Notes: generated by a model from the sequence alone, not told the origin. Positions 37,186-47,378 are shown, counted from the stretch's first letter. The stretch is DNA of 64,000 nt from Marinobacterium arenosum (GCF_019795155.1 NZ_JAILYN010000005.1:62001-126000); one strand, 5' to 3'. Program-made: numbers and translations.

Positions 37186-37679
37186 GCATACGGCGGATGT
37201 AGTTTCGGGTAGTCGAACCAGGTCAGGGTGCCGCAGGATTCGGCCACCTCGGACCAGCTGCGGATACTCAGGTGGATATGGACGATACCGCCGGTGGGGA
37301 AATTGTCCAGCGGCTTATGGGTCAGGTAATAGCTCAGCTCTTCAAGGCCGGGGTTGTGGCCGACCAGCATCAGGTGATGGTGGTGGTCGGACTGGGTTTG
37401 CAGCACATTGAGCAGGGTCTGGTAGCAGGATTCGTACAGCTCGGGCACCAGCTCCAGCGGTGTGGCACTGAGCCGCGCGGCGATCGCTTCGGCGGTTTCC
37501 CGGGCCCGGCGGGCGCCGCTGGCGAGGATCAGGTCCGGTTGCGCGAGCCGCTGGCAGGTTCGCTGGGCCAATCCTTCCAGATCGCTGCGGCCACGTTTGT
37601 TGAGCGGCCGGTCGAAGTCGGCCAGCGTCGGATCTTTCCAACTGGACTTGGCGTGACGGATCAAAGTCAGTTGCTTCAT
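37176..37679 (-). CDS. SixA-like histidine phosphatase
   Basis: The 167-residue protein opens with the catalytic RHG motif (TLIRHAKSSW) followed by DFDRPLNKRGRSD. It also shows ASGARRARETAEAI and the second catalytic His in LVGHNPGLEEL. This is the SixA branch of the histidine phosphatase superfamily. SixA removes phosphate from a His-containing phosphotransfer domain in E. coli, but for this relative the substrate is unknown. No kinase with an HPt domain is present in the window. Confidence 0.9.
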   Translation of the reverse strand: MKQLTLIRHAKSSWKDPTLADFDRPLNKRGRSDLEGLAQRTCQRLAQPDLILASGARRARETAEAIAARLSATPLELVPELYESCYQTLLNVLQTQSDHHHHLMLVGHNPGLEELSYYLTHKPLDNFPTGGIVHIHLSIRSWSEVAESCGTLTWFDYPKLHPPYAKS

Positions 37680-37830
37680 GGCCCGTTCCCCAGTGCGCGT
37701 CAGTTCTGTGCAGTATTACGCCGGGCGGCCTATTTTGCCAGTTGCGGCGTTGATCCGGTGCCATCGCCCCGACCCTCTTACAGCGTGATCGGGGCGGTGA
37801 CCGAAGGGTCTCTATCTTGTCCGAGGTGGG

Positions 37831-38490
37831 TCACTTCGGCTGGGGCACGATTCTCAAATAGGGTTTGGGTGCCTTCCAGCCGTCCGGGAAGCGTTCTTTG
37901 GCGACCTCGTCGGAGACCGCCGGAACGATGATCACGTCTTCGCCCTGCTTCCAGTTGACCGGGGTGGCGACCTGGTGCTTGGCGGTCAGTTGACAGGAAT
38001 CCAGCAACCGTAGCACCTCATCGAAGTTGCGACCGGTACTCATCGGGTAGGTGATCATCGCCTTGACCCGTTTATCCGGGCCGACAATAAATACCGAGCG
38101 GATGGTGGCGTTATCGACTGCGGTTCGTTCTTTGGCCTCCCCGCTGGCGTTGGGATGGATCATATCGTACAGCTTGGCGATGCTGAGGTCGGTATCGCCG
38201 ATCAGTGGATAATTGATAGCACAGCCCTGGGTTTCTTCGATATCGCCAACCCAGGCTTTATGGTCCTCCACTGAGTCGATACTGAGGCCGATCGCCTTGC
38301 AGTTGCGCTTGTCGAACTCGGGTTTCAGCTTGGCCATGTAGCCCAGCTCGGTGGTGCAGACCGGTGTGAAGTCCTTCGGATGCGAAAACAGGATTGCCCA
38401 ACCGTCGCCGATCCAGTCATGAAAATTGAGTGTGCCTTCTGTCGTCTGGGCAGTGAAATCGGGCGCGATATCGCCAATTCGAACAGCCAT
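37831..38490 (-). CDS. 1-Cys peroxiredoxin (Prx6 family)
   Basis: The 219-residue protein reduces peroxides through a single peroxidatic Cys in the motif HPKDFTPVCTTELG (about residue 45). The conserved Arg and the long C-terminal dimerisation domain (QVATPVNWKQGEDVIIVPAV, PDGWKAPKPYLR) place it in the Prx6 subgroup. A good AAAGGAGAG ribosome site precedes ATG. It stands alone between the phosphatase gene and the Mut7-C gene. An OxyR-type site was not recognised. Confidence 0.94.
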   Translation of the reverse strand: MAVRIGDIAPDFTAQTTEGTLNFHDWIGDGWAILFSHPKDFTPVCTTELGYMAKLKPEFDKRNCKAIGLSIDSVEDHKAWVGDIEETQGCAINYPLIGDTDLSIAKLYDMIHPNASGEAKERTAVDNATIRSVFIVGPDKRVKAMITYPMSTGRNFDEVLRLLDSCQLTAKHQVATPVNWKQGEDVIIVPAVSDEVAKERFPDGWKAPKPYLRIVPQPK

Positions 38491-38778
38491 GGTGTCTCTC
38501 CTTTAATCAGGTGTTCAAAGTTTTCCGAGATGGCCTGCGGCCTGGCAGCTTATCGGGCTTGACCGATCTAAGTGTTAAGTCCGACAGGCTGCCAGCGTCC
38601 TTGATGAGGGGATACCGGGGACGTAAGAGGCCTGAGGCCTGCGGTAGTTATAGTTGAGAACCGAAACGACAAGCGGAGCAGGTTATGCCGTTTTGATCTT
38701 ACCCTATGGTTATTAGCAGTAACGGCCCGCTTAGAGCCTGAACAGTCTCTTATAGACAGAGCGACTAAGCTTAAATGC

Positions 38779-39558
38779 ATGATCCATATCGAATGCCACT
38801 GCCACGGTCGATTGCGTGAACTGCTGCCGCAGGGACAGCGCGGCTGCCGCCGGCTGAAACTGAAGCAGCGACTGACGCTCTACGAACTGCTGGCGATGCT
38901 ACGGATACCCCATCCGGAGGTGGACCTGGCGCTGTGCAACGGCGAATCGGTGGACCTGCAGCAGCGGATCGGCGACCGGGACCGCTTGCATCTCTACCCC
39001 AGTGCCTGCGGGATGGTGGAGTCCCGCCCGTTGCAAAGGCTAAGAACCCGGCCGCTACGCCTGCCGCGTTTCATTCTGGATGTGCATCTGGCCCGGCTGG
39101 CCCGTCGAATGCGGCTGTTGGGGCTGGATTGCTGGTACCAGCCCGGTACCGCCGACGACGAAATCATCCGCTTGGCACTGGCCCAGCGGCGTACCATCCT
39201 GACCCGTGACCGGGGCTTGCTGCACCAGCCGGCGGTCCAGCACGGCTACTATGTGCGGGCGATTGAGCCCTCCCGGCAGTTGCAGGAGGTGTTGAGCCGG
39301 TTCGATCTCTATCCGCAGTTGGCACCGTTCAGCCGCTGCACGCTCTGTAACGGAATGATCGAAGCGGTCGATAAGGAGCGGGTTCGCGACCAGGTAAAGC
39401 CGCAGGTCTATCGATTGTTCGAGGAGTTCTTTCGCTGCGGCCGCTGTGGCCAGGTGTACTGGCAGGGCAGCCACTACGAGCGGATGCTGCGTGACCTGCA
39501 ACCCTGGCTGGTGCCAGAGTTCAGTGGTCGGTCAGACGGCCCAGGCGCCGTAAACTGA
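38779..39558 (+). CDS. Mut7-C RNase-domain protein with N-terminal ubiquitin-like domain
   Basis: The 259-residue protein has a ubiquitin/MoaD-like N-terminal domain (about 1-85, the Mut7-C ubiquitin type). A PIN-like Mut7-C domain follows: ILDVHLARLARRMRLLGLD, AQRRTILTRDRGLL, and a zinc-ribbon-like Cys pair set (CTLCNG and CGRCGQVYW). Mut7-C is predicted to be an RNase; biochemical evidence is sparse. The 3' end overlaps the convergent MFS gene by 38 bp. Confidence 0.87.
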   Translation: MIHIECHCHGRLRELLPQGQRGCRRLKLKQRLTLYELLAMLRIPHPEVDLALCNGESVDLQQRIGDRDRLHLYPSACGMVESRPLQRLRTRPLRLPRFILDVHLARLARRMRLLGLDCWYQPGTADDEIIRLALAQRRTILTRDRGLLHQPAVQHGYYVRAIEPSRQLQEVLSRFDLYPQLAPFSRCTLCNGMIEAVDKERVRDQVKPQVYRLFEEFFRCGRCGQVYWQGSHYERMLRDLQPWLVPEFSGRSDGPGAVN

Positions 39559-40702
39559 GCAGCCCCAGCAGCGGGCCGGGCAACAGCAGCCAGATCAGCC
39601 ATTCGATCGGCCAGCCCGGCAGCAGCCAGCCCAGCAGTGCCACCGACAGGGTGGTCAGGCTGTAGCCGAGACAGTTGATCAGCGTGAGCGCGCTGCCAAC
39701 CACGGCCGGCGGTGCATGCTGGGCCGACAGGGTGGACAGCTGCGGCGAGTCGCCGACCACCGAGAAACCCCAGATCAGCCAGAATGGCAGCAGCAGCCAG
39801 CCGGGGGCCTGCATCATCAGCGGCGACAGCAGGCAGCAGAGGCCTGACAGTGCCAGCATCAGGCTGGCGACCGGGCGGCTGCCGAAGCGTAACGACGCCC
39901 TGCCGCCCAGAATACAACCGAGGCCGCCGATGGCGATGATCGCGAAGGTCCACAAGGAGCTGTTCAGCGGACTGTGATGGTAGTCGGCCCAGGCATTCAA
40001 CCAGAGTGGCGCCAGCGCCCAGACCGCATAGAGTTCCCACATATGGCCGAAATAGCCGCCGGCGGCGGCCTGCAATGGTCTGTGCCGCAATGCTTGTATC
40101 AGCGCCCGCCAGTTCAGCGGCGCGCCCCGGTACAGCGCCGGTCCGTCGGGTACGCCAGCCAGTACCAGTAGGCCGGCCAATAGGGTGGTGGCGGCGACTG
40201 ACAGCATCACCGGCTGCCAATGCTGGCCGATCAAGCCGGATAGCAGGTGCGGCGAGGCGGTGCCCAGCACCAATGCACCGACCAGGTAGCCCAGCGCTCG
40301 GCCCAGCCCTTGCGGATACCAGCCGGTGGCGATCTTCATGCCGACCGGGTAGATACCGGCCAGCATCAGGCCATTGATAAAGCGCAGCCACAGCAGCTGA
40401 TCGAGGGTCTGGCTCCACAGTGCGATTGCCAGCGAGCAGCCGGCACTCACGGTGGTGCAGGCGAAGAACAGCATCCGGGGCGAGACGCGGTCGGCCAGCG
40501 CCAACAGCGCGAACAGCAGTGCACCGGCGATAAAACCCAGTTGAACCGAATTGGTCACCGCGACAACGGCGCTGTCGGGTAGCGCCCAGCTCTGCTGCAG
40601 GGCGGGCAGGATGGCGTTGCCGGCCAGCCAGCTGATGGTGCCCAATAACTGGGCCAGGATGATCAGTGGCAGGATGCGGCGGGGACGGTCAATGTCGGAC
40701 AA
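39521..40702 (-). CDS. MFS transporter
   Basis: The 393-residue protein has about twelve hydrophobic segments and a major-facilitator pattern, including the loop LADRVSPRMLFF after helix 2 and RFINGLMLAGIYPVG in helix 4. The two halves are linked by a long loop near residue 200. The substrate is not evident. It starts with TTG at 40702, preceded by GGAG, because no ATG or GTG lies close upstream in frame. Its 3' end overlaps the Mut7-C gene on the opposite strand. Confidence 0.85.
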   Translation of the reverse strand: MSDIDRPRRILPLIILAQLLGTISWLAGNAILPALQQSWALPDSAVVAVTNSVQLGFIAGALLFALLALADRVSPRMLFFACTTVSAGCSLAIALWSQTLDQLLWLRFINGLMLAGIYPVGMKIATGWYPQGLGRALGYLVGALVLGTASPHLLSGLIGQHWQPVMLSVAATTLLAGLLVLAGVPDGPALYRGAPLNWRALIQALRHRPLQAAAGGYFGHMWELYAVWALAPLWLNAWADYHHSPLNSSLWTFAIIAIGGLGCILGGRASLRFGSRPVASLMLALSGLCCLLSPLMMQAPGWLLLPFWLIWGFSVVGDSPQLSTLSAQHAPPAVVGSALTLINCLGYSLTTLSVALLGWLLPGWPIEWLIWLLLPGPLLGLLSLRRLGRLTDH

Positions 40703-40792
40703 CGGGCAGGCTCCATGCTGGCGAAGAGCACAGCCTAAGGTTTATCCGGTGCGATGAAAAGAGCGGGTTCGGAACGCTTGTTCACAGGTTCC

Positions 40793-41239
40793 TTAGAGAA
40801 ACTGCCACCAGCGCACCTTCTTGCGATAGGGGATAAACGGCTGGATCTCCTCGAACAACCGGTTCATCTGTTCGACATGGCGCAATTTCAGGGTCTGCTG
40901 GTCGGCGTACAGTTTGAGTTCGCTCACCTGGCCGCGATAGGTCTTGTACAGCAGGGCGTGAACATCGGCCAACGGCAGACTTCGTATGGACTGGTCGCCG
41001 TAATTGACCTGTAGTACGCCTTCTGCCACCTGCAGGCGTTGACTTCGGATACGCCGAAATTCTGTTATCACGTTGGGCAGTCGCAGCAGGACGACCAGCA
41101 GAAACAGCGCCGCCGCCAGTTCGATGCTGAACAGATCTACCGAGCCGAACAGCGCTAACAAGGCGCCGAGGCCGATCGCCTGCTCGAACGTCTCGAACAG
41201 AAAACGCAGTGCGGCAAGCGAGGTTGTTTGATACACCAA
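40793..41239 (-). CDS. hypothetical membrane-anchored protein (148 aa)
   Basis: The product has about 148 residues. The N-terminal third contains two hydrophobic helices (around 15-34 and 37-53), and the rest is a soluble domain with beta-strand character (LQVAEGVLQVNYGDQSIRSL, VSELKLYADQQTLKLRHV). The layout recalls membrane proteins with a PH-like domain, but I do not recognise a family. Start is uncertain: TTG at 41239 or GTG at 41236, both after GGAG. It sits upstream of and co-directional with the MFS gene (90-bp gap). Confidence 0.6.
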   Translation of the reverse strand: MVYQTTSLAALRFLFETFEQAIGLGALLALFGSVDLFSIELAAALFLLVVLLRLPNVITEFRRIRSQRLQVAEGVLQVNYGDQSIRSLPLADVHALLYKTYRGQVSELKLYADQQTLKLRHVEQMNRLFEEIQPFIPYRKKVRWWQFL

Positions 41240-41360
41240 GATGGACTCCGCCAGTTATTGAGTCTTTGTTCAGTGTAACGGGTCATGGTGGCTTTGGTTG
41301 CGGCCAGATGGCCCCTCCGATTGGGGCCATCCGGCACGTTTCAGATTGGGGGCAGGGTAT

Positions 41361-41840
41361 TTATCCGCTGTCTGGTGACTTACCCGGCCAGCCATCCGGA
41401 ACCCGCACCGCTTCCACTTCCCCTTCGGCGCAGGTCACCTGGCCCGACGAGAGGATGCAGCTGAGCAGAATCTTGTTGTCGTGGATCGATTCGAACAGTG
41501 CCAGTAGTTCCACCGGCTGGTCGACCGGTACTGGGTGCAGGTATTCGATCGACAAGCGGTCGGTGCAAAAGCGGATCGGTTCCCCTTCGCCGATCTGGCG
41601 TTCGGCCTGCTGGTAGGCCATGGCGATGGCGCTGCACAGGCAGTGATAATCGATCAGGGCGGCGATCAGGCCGCTGTTCAGGTAGCGCCTGCTGGTGAGC
41701 GATTGGTAGTCCGACGGCTGAAAGGTGCAGATGGCTCGATCATTCCCTGACCAATAACTCTGGATCCTGAATCCCGGTTCCGGCTTGGCGCCATACCCGA
41801 AACATAGGCCGTACGGGATCTGATCCTGGAACGCGAGCAT
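41361..41840 (-). CDS. PaaI-like hotdog-fold thioesterase
   Basis: The 159-residue protein shows the hotdog thioesterase pattern: the central helix in LNSGLIAALIDYHCLCSAIAM and the strand LSIEYLHPVPVDQPVELLAL, ending in a beta strand with QVTCAEGEVEAVRV. These enzymes hydrolyse acyl-CoA esters. An Asp in the ALID segment would be the catalytic acid. AGGG lies seven bases before the ATG at 41840; another ATG lies at 41846. It stands alone near the liv operon. The substrate is unknown. Confidence 0.75.
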   Translation of the reverse strand: MLAFQDQIPYGLCFGYGAKPEPGFRIQSYWSGNDRAICTFQPSDYQSLTSRRYLNSGLIAALIDYHCLCSAIAMAYQQAERQIGEGEPIRFCTDRLSIEYLHPVPVDQPVELLALFESIHDNKILLSCILSSGQVTCAEGEVEAVRVPDGWPGKSPDSG

Positions 41841-41920
41841 GGTCATACCCTATCAGGTTCAATGGTCAGAAATTGGGATGTCCCCGTACTGTTAAGTGTA
41901 GATGGCTTGCCACACAACGA

Positions 41921-41946
41921 AAAACGGCCTCCCGAGGGAGGCCGTT
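41921..41946 (-). terminator. rho-independent terminator of the liv operon
   Basis: ACGGCCTCC and GGAGGCCGT form a nine-base-pair stem with a four-base loop, followed on the minus strand by TTTT. It lies about 20 bp beyond the livF stop. Confidence 0.85.
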
Positions 41947-41964
41947 ACTGTCGGAGCGTGTCCT

Positions 41965-42666
41965 TTAGCCGCCGAGGTAGGCTTGGCGGACCGCTTCGTT
42001 GGTCAACAGCGCGTCGCCGCTGTCTTCCAGTACCACCCGGCCGTTTTCCAGCACGTAGCCACGGTCGGCGATACGCAGCGCCTGGTTGGCGTTCTGCTCT
42101 ACCAGGAAGATGGTCACGCCCTCATCGCGCAGCTTCTGGATGATGTCGAAGATCTGCTGGATGATGATCGGCGCCAGGCCGAGCGACGGCTCGTCCAGCA
42201 GGATCATGCGCGGCTTGGCCATCATCGCCCGGCCGATCGCCAGCATCTGCTGTTCGCCGCCGGACATGGTGCCGGCCCGCTGGCTGTACCGTTCACGCAG
42301 GCGCGGGAACAGTTCCAGCACGTGCTCGGCAGTGACGTCGGCGTCCGCCTTGCTGCGGAAGTAGGAGCCCATATAGAGATTCTCTTCCACGGTCAGGCCG
42401 CTGAATACGCGACGCCCTTCCGGCACGATCGCCAACCCCTGCTGCATGATCATCGACGTGGGCTGGCCGGTGATCTCCTTGCCGTCGAAGATTACCTTGC
42501 CGGAGCTGGCCTGAGGGTCACCGCAGATGGTCATCATCAGGGTGGTCTTGCCGGCGCCGTTGGCGCCGATCAGGGTAACGATCTCGCCCTGGCGTACTTC
42601 GACGGAGACATCGTGCAGCGCCTGAATCTGACCGTAATGGGTGTTTACGTTTTCAATTCGCAGCAT
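41965..42666 (-). CDS. livF: branched-chain amino-acid ABC transporter ATP-binding protein LivF
   Basis: LivF is one of two ATPases powering high-affinity import of leucine, isoleucine and valine. The 233-residue protein has Walker A GANGAGKTT, signature SGGEQQMLAIGRA and Walker B MILLDEPSLGLAP. The EGRRVFSGLTVEENLYMG stretch is typical of LivF. It starts one base after the livG stop and ends the operon. Confidence 0.95.
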   Translation of the reverse strand: MLRIENVNTHYGQIQALHDVSVEVRQGEIVTLIGANGAGKTTLMMTICGDPQASSGKVIFDGKEITGQPTSMIMQQGLAIVPEGRRVFSGLTVEENLYMGSYFRSKADADVTAEHVLELFPRLRERYSQRAGTMSGGEQQMLAIGRAMMAKPRMILLDEPSLGLAPIIIQQIFDIIQKLRDEGVTIFLVEQNANQALRIADRGYVLENGRVVLEDSGDALLTNEAVRQAYLGG

Positions 42667-42667
42667 C

Positions 42668-43435
42668 TTATTCCTCCCCGAGGTACGCTTTGATCACGTC
42701 CGGATTGTTCTTCACTTCGTCCGGAGTGCCGTCCGCCAGCGGGGTGCCCTGGGCGATTACGTAGATGTGATCGGAGATCCCCATTACCAGGCCCATATCG
42801 TGCTCGATCAGCAGTACCGAGATCTCGTGCTCATCGCGCAGCTGGATGATCAGCTCGTCCAGCTCCTTGGTCTCGTTCGGGTTCAAACCGGCCGCCGGTT
42901 CGTCCAGCAGCAGCAGTTCCGGCTGAGTCACCATGCAGCGGGCGATCTCCAGACGACGCTGCTGGCCGTAGGCTAGGTTGCCGGCTTCGCGGTTGGCGAA
43001 CTCCAGCAGATCGACCTCTTTCAGCCAGTAGGCGGCACGGTCCATTGCCTCGTCCTGCAGGCGGCGATAGCTCGGCGTTTTGAACAGGCCGGACAGCAGG
43101 TTGGTGTTGAGGTGACGGTGCTGGGCAACCAGCATGTTCTCAATCACCGTCATTTTGGAGAACAGGCGTACGTGCTGGAAGGTGCGTACCAGCCCCTTGC
43201 GGGAGATCTGGAAGTCTTTCAGCCCGGCAATCTGCTCGCCTTTGAACATGACACTGCCGTCGGACGGGATATAGAAGCCCGACAGGCAGTTGAACACGGT
43301 TGTTTTACCGGCGCCGTTGGGGCCGATAATGGATACGATCTGTCGGTTCTTGACGCTCAGGTTAACGCCGTTTACCGCCACCAGGCCGCCGAAGCGCATG
43401 GTCAGACCGTTAACATCAAGCAGTAACTGACTCAT
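42668..43435 (-). CDS. livG: branched-chain amino-acid ABC transporter ATP-binding protein LivG
   Basis: This is the second ATPase of the Liv importer, with 255 residues: Walker [10 protein letters not shown], the LivG-specific long insert around [20 protein letters not shown], signature-like [14 protein letters not shown] and Walker [14 protein letters not shown]. Its start overlaps the livM stop by four bases. Confidence 0.95.
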   Translation of the reverse strand: MSQLLLDVNGLTMRFGGLVAVNGVNLSVKNRQIVSIIGPNGAGKTTVFNCLSGFYIPSDGSVMFKGEQIAGLKDFQISRKGLVRTFQHVRLFSKMTVIENMLVAQHRHLNTNLLSGLFKTPSYRRLQDEAMDRAAYWLKEVDLLEFANREAGNLAYGQQRRLEIARCMVTQPELLLLDEPAAGLNPNETKELDELIIQLRDEHEISVLLIEHDMGLVMGISDHIYVIAQGTPLADGTPDEVKNNPDVIKAYLGEE

Positions 43436-44685
43436 TGATTCAGCTCCAAATGCGGACGTTTCATCGGTACCAGGCCTTGTGGGCGCCAGCGCATCATCAC
43501 CACCATCAGCAATCCGAACAGCAGCATGCGGTATTCGGAGAACTCACGGGCCAACTCCGGCAGGATGGTCATCACGATCGCCGCCAGGATGACGCCGATC
43601 TGTGAGCCCATGCCGCCGAGCACCACGATCGCCAGGATGATGGCCGATTCGATGAAGATGAACGATTCCGGGCTGATGAAACCCTGTCGCGCGGCGAAGA
43701 AAGCGCCGGCGAAACCTGCAGTGGAGGCGCCCAGGGTGAATGCGGACAGCTTGATGATGGTGCGGTTCAGACCGAGCGAGCGACAGGCGATCTCGTCCTC
43801 GCGCAGTGCCTCCCAGGCGCGGCCGATCGGCATCCGGGTCAGCCGGTTGATCACGTAGACCACGAACAGCATCAGTATCACGGCGATCAGGTACAGGAAG
43901 ATCACCTTGTAGGAGCTGGAGTAGTCGATGCCCATCCACTCATGGAACGGGACGTTGCCTTCCTCCTTGGCGCGGCGGGTGAACTCCAGGCCGAACAGGG
44001 TCGGCTTCTCGATGCCGGAGATGCCGTTCGGGCCACCGGTCAGCGCGGTCCAGTTGTTCAGCAGGATACGGATAATCTCACCGAAACCCAGTGTAACGAT
44101 CGCCAGGTAGTCACCGCGCAGTCGCAACACAGGGAAGCCGAGGATAAAGCCGAAGGTGGCCGCCAGGCCGGCGGCGATCGGCAGGCAGGCCCAGAACGAC
44201 AGGCCGAAGTACTGCGACAGCAGCGCGTAGGTGTAGGCACCCACCGCGTAGAAGGCGACGAAGCCCAGGTCGAGCAGACCGGCCAGGCCGACCACGATGT
44301 TCAGGCCCAGGCCCAGCATGATGTAGATCAGCGTCAGGGTGGCCAGGTCGACCGCGCCGCGCGAAACCATGAACGGCCACACCAGCAGGCCGACGATCAG
44401 CGCTGCCAGCAGCCAGGGCTTCAAGGTGGCGCGTTTTTCCTCGGCCGGCAGCAGGGCGCCGATTTTCGGCTTCGGCAGTTTACCGAACAGTGTGTCGATC
44501 CGGTCGGCGAACAGCTGGGCCAGGAATACCAGCACGATGCCGCCGACAATCCAGCTCCATTGCTCGCCGCTGGCGCCGCTGACGGTTAGGGTCGTGCCCT
44601 CGGTGTTCAGCTTGACGCCGATCATCAGGCAGGCCAGTACGAAGGTGATACCGGCGGCGAAGATTGCGTTGTAGATCTTGCTCAT
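43432..44685 (-). CDS. livM: branched-chain amino-acid ABC transporter permease LivM
   Basis: LivM is a permease subunit. The 417-residue protein has an extra N-terminal two-helix segment (the DUF3382-type extension common in gammaproteobacterial LivM), then the permease core with [20 protein letters not shown] and [16 protein letters not shown]-like sequence ([19 protein letters not shown]). The conserved EAA-type loop is [18 protein letters not shown]. Its ATG overlaps the livH stop by one base. Confidence 0.94.
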   Translation of the reverse strand: MSKIYNAIFAAGITFVLACLMIGVKLNTEGTTLTVSGASGEQWSWIVGGIVLVFLAQLFADRIDTLFGKLPKPKIGALLPAEEKRATLKPWLLAALIVGLLVWPFMVSRGAVDLATLTLIYIMLGLGLNIVVGLAGLLDLGFVAFYAVGAYTYALLSQYFGLSFWACLPIAAGLAATFGFILGFPVLRLRGDYLAIVTLGFGEIIRILLNNWTALTGGPNGISGIEKPTLFGLEFTRRAKEEGNVPFHEWMGIDYSSSYKVIFLYLIAVILMLFVVYVINRLTRMPIGRAWEALREDEIACRSLGLNRTIIKLSAFTLGASTAGFAGAFFAARQGFISPESFIFIESAIILAIVVLGGMGSQIGVILAAIVMTILPELAREFSEYRMLLFGLLMVVMMRWRPQGLVPMKRPHLELNQ

Positions 44686-45611
44686 CAGACTTTCTCCACC
44701 TCCGGTTTACCCAGCAGACCACTCGGCCGGAACAGCAGGATCAGTACCAGCAGGCTGAAGGCGACGACGTCCTTGTATTCGGACGGGAAATAGGCGGAGG
44801 TCAGCGCTTCGGTAACGCCCAGAATCAGGCCGCCGAGCATCGCGCCCGGAATCGAGCCGATACCGCCCAACACCGCAGCGGTGAAGGCTTTCAGGCCGGC
44901 CATGAAGCCGACGAACGGGTTGACCACGCCGTAGTACAAGCCCAACAGCAGGCCGGCGATGGCGGCCAGCGCGGCGCCGATGACGAAGGTCATCGAGATG
45001 ATCTTGTTGGTATTGATACCCAGCAGGTTGGTCATGCCCAGGTCTTCAGAGCAGGCGCGGCAGGCGCGGCCCATGCGAGACTTGGAGATGAACAGGGTCA
45101 GGCCGGCCATGGTGAGGAAGGTAGCCAGCCAGATCAGCAACTGCATGTAGGAGAAGGAGACCTCGAACACCGACGGATCGCCGAAGGTCCAGCCACCGGA
45201 AATCTGCGGCGGCAGCGCCACGTCGCGCGAACCCTGCGACAGAACCACGAAGTTCTGCAGGAAGATCGACATACCGATCGCGGAGATCAGTGCGATCAGT
45301 CGGTTGGAGCCGCGCAGCGGCCGGTAGGCCACCCGCTCAACGGTCCAGCCGTAGGTGCTGGAGGTGATGATGGCGATAATCAGCGCGATCAACAGGACGA
45401 TCGGCAGGCTCACCAGCCCCATGCTCATCAGACCGGCAATCACGATGAAGGTAACGTAAGAGCCGATCATGTAAATTTCGCCGTGCGCGAAATTGATCAT
45501 GCCGATGATGCCGTAGACCATCGTGTAGCCAATGGCGATCAGGGCATAGGTGGACCCGATAGTCAGCCCGTTAATGAGCTGCTGGATTAGGTACAGGGAA
45601 GTTTCGGTCAT
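44685..45611 (-). CDS. livH: branched-chain amino-acid ABC transporter permease LivH
   Basis: LivH is the other permease. From the ATG at 45611 (M-T-E-T-S-L-Y) it has 308 residues. Signature stretches are [38 protein letters not shown] and the EAA loop [19 protein letters not shown]. The frame is open 14 codons further upstream across a hairpin, and those codons are not family-like. Confidence 0.94.
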   Translation of the reverse strand: MTETSLYLIQQLINGLTIGSTYALIAIGYTMVYGIIGMINFAHGEIYMIGSYVTFIVIAGLMSMGLVSLPIVLLIALIIAIITSSTYGWTVERVAYRPLRGSNRLIALISAIGMSIFLQNFVVLSQGSRDVALPPQISGGWTFGDPSVFEVSFSYMQLLIWLATFLTMAGLTLFISKSRMGRACRACSEDLGMTNLLGINTNKIISMTFVIGAALAAIAGLLLGLYYGVVNPFVGFMAGLKAFTAAVLGGIGSIPGAMLGGLILGVTEALTSAYFPSEYKDVVAFSLLVLILLFRPSGLLGKPEVEKV

Positions 45612-45632
45612 ATTTCGGGACCTGAATAATAG

Positions 45633-45667
45633 AACACCTTGATTCCGGATCACGAAATCAAGGTGTT
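45633..45667 (-). terminator. intercistronic hairpin between livJ-type gene and livH
   Basis: AACACCTTGATT and AATCAAGGTGTT form a perfect 12-bp stem around an 11-base loop, followed on the minus strand by CTATTATT. Without a clean T-run it probably attenuates transcription or protects the 3' end of the binding-protein mRNA, giving excess binding protein over permease. Confidence 0.6.
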
Positions 45668-45683
45668 GTTTGGTTCAGAGAAC

Positions 45684-46796
45684 TTACTTGACGGCGGTTT
45701 TGGAGCCGTCAGCGTGCCAGTTGTAAACCACGAAGGAGAACTGCTTCAGGTCGCCTTTAGCGTCGAACTCCAGTTTGCCGGTAGTGGTGTCGAAGGCGTT
45801 GCCGCGCATGTATTCAGCCAGCTCGTCCGGTGAAACGGAGCCGGTCGCCTTCATGGAATCGGTCATTACCTGCAGGGCGGAGTAAGCCGGGAATACGAAC
45901 GGACCGGTCGGGTCTTCACCCTTGGCCTTGAATGCCGCTACCAGCTTCTGGTTTTCCGGGTCCTGGTCGAAGCTCTGCGGCAGGGTTACCAGCAGGCCTT
46001 CGGATGCTTCACCGGCGATCTTGGAGATATCCGGGTTACCCACGCCTTCCGGGCCCATGAACTTGGCACCGAAGCCTTTCTCTTTGGACTGACGCAGGAT
46101 CAGGCCCAGTTCCGGGTGATAGCCGCCGTAGTAAACGAAGTCGACGTTTTCTTTCTTCAGCTTGGCGATCAGCGCGGAGAAGTCTTTGTCGCCAGCGGTG
46201 ACACCTTCAAACATCACCGGCTTGATACCCGCCTTTTCCACTTCGTTCTTCACGGAGGTGGCCAGGCCTTCGCCGTACTGTTGCTTGTCGTGGATGATCG
46301 CCATGCGCTGCGGCTTGACGGAGTTGATAATGTAGCTGGCTGCGAACGGGCCCTGCAGGCTGTCCAGGCCGATGGTGCGGAAGATCAGCTGGTGACCTTT
46401 CTCAGTGATGGTCGGCGAGGTGGAAGCCGCAGTGATCATCAGCACGCCTTCTTCCTCATAGATGTCGGACGCCGGCTCGGTCGAGCTTGAGCACAGGTGA
46501 CCGATCACATGCTGGATGCCGTCGTTGACGATCTTGTTGGCTACCGCCACCGCCTGCTTCGGATCGCAGGCATCATCGTAGATTACCCCTTCCAGCTCCA
46601 TGCCGTTGACGCCGCCGGCTTTGTTGATCTGTTCGATCGCCATCATGGCGCCGATCTTCTGCATGTCGCCGTACTGGGCTACCGGACCGGTGGCCGGACC
46701 TGCGATACCGATCTTCAGTGTGTCCGCCTGTGCCATGGCGGCTGTGCCCATTACTGCCAGTGCGACTGCTTTCAGCGTCGTTTTCAGTGTTTTCAT
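45684..46796 (-). CDS. livJ: branched-chain amino-acid-binding periplasmic protein
   Basis: This is the periplasmic receptor that delivers branched-chain amino acids to LivHM. From the ATG at 46796, with AAGGGG upstream, it has 370 residues: a cleavable signal peptide ending near A-M-A-Q-A, then the type-1 periplasmic fold (IGIAGPATGPVAQYGDMQ, GVIYDDACDPKQAVAVANKI, HLCSSSTEPASDIYEEEG). Two Cys residues sit where Leu/Ile/Val-binding proteins form a disulphide. An upstream 27-codon extension in the same frame was rejected. livJ and livK cannot be distinguished here. Confidence 0.93.
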   Translation of the reverse strand: MKTLKTTLKAVALAVMGTAAMAQADTLKIGIAGPATGPVAQYGDMQKIGAMMAIEQINKAGGVNGMELEGVIYDDACDPKQAVAVANKIVNDGIQHVIGHLCSSSTEPASDIYEEEGVLMITAASTSPTITEKGHQLIFRTIGLDSLQGPFAASYIINSVKPQRMAIIHDKQQYGEGLATSVKNEVEKAGIKPVMFEGVTAGDKDFSALIAKLKKENVDFVYYGGYHPELGLILRQSKEKGFGAKFMGPEGVGNPDISKIAGEASEGLLVTLPQSFDQDPENQKLVAAFKAKGEDPTGPFVFPAYSALQVMTDSMKATGSVSPDELAEYMRGNAFDTTTGKLEFDAKGDLKQFSFVVYNWHADGSKTAVK

Positions 46797-47147
46797 CAAT
46801 CTGCCCCTTAGAAGAGTGGATTCCGTTGTTGTTCTTTGTTTTAGAAACCATATTCGGAGTCTTTCAAGCGCAAACACTACCGTTACCCGAAAGTTGAATC
46901 AATGCCCAAATTTCAATTGCTTAACAAGGATTTCTATTAGCAGTTGCTGATTGATTCGGGCCTGTGCGCGTAAGTGATTACTACGGCGCTGGTTGGCCTG
47001 CATCAAACCGGGCTATCAATACCGTCTATCGGACGGCGGGTCTGCGTCAGGTTGGCTTCTAATCAACTGATATTAATAACAAATCTAAGCTTAGAATAGT
47101 TTTGTTCGTTAAATTGACAATTTTCGTCTCTGCGGGCTTTTGGCGGA
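46797..47147. other. gene-free leader/promoter region of the liv operon
   Basis: No gene is visible. A possible minus-strand promoter reads TTGAAA, 18 bp, TAAAAC about 30-60 bp before livJ, but the match is weak. The stretch is AT-rich relative to its surroundings. No leader-peptide or riboswitch structure was recognised. Confidence 0.4.
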
Positions 47148-47295
47148 GAGTTGTAGCCGCTTGCTCCGAGGGCGACATCCATGGATTAAGCCAGACCCGT
47201 CGCGGTCGGTACCCAAAGGGCATGCCAAGCCCGCGGCTACCTGTTGCCTGTCGTAGCAGCCCACGCTCCTCTCTGCGGGCGACTGCCATGTAGCA
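47148..47295. repeat. dispersed intergenic repeat, family A, copy 3
   Basis: The segment contains GAGTTGTAGCCGCTTGCTCC, GAGGGCGACATCCATGG, GTCGCGGTCGGTACCC, AAGGGCATGCCAAGC and a second start CGTAGCAGCCCACGCTCC with GCGGGCGAC. It looks like two head-to-tail modules of the family also seen near 49104 (in the opposite sense) and 53566. Confidence 0.6.
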
Positions 47296-47378
47296 GCGGC
47301 CGGTCACCTGCTCTACGCTGAACAATGCCCCCAGTGGGCAGATAGATCTTATCGTGCCGACGGGACAAGGAGATCATC

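Noticed and set aside
38568-38780. 70-codon minus-strand frame between peroxiredoxin and Mut7-C genes
   Set aside because: No ribosome site and no family; it overlaps the likely promoter of the Mut7-C gene.
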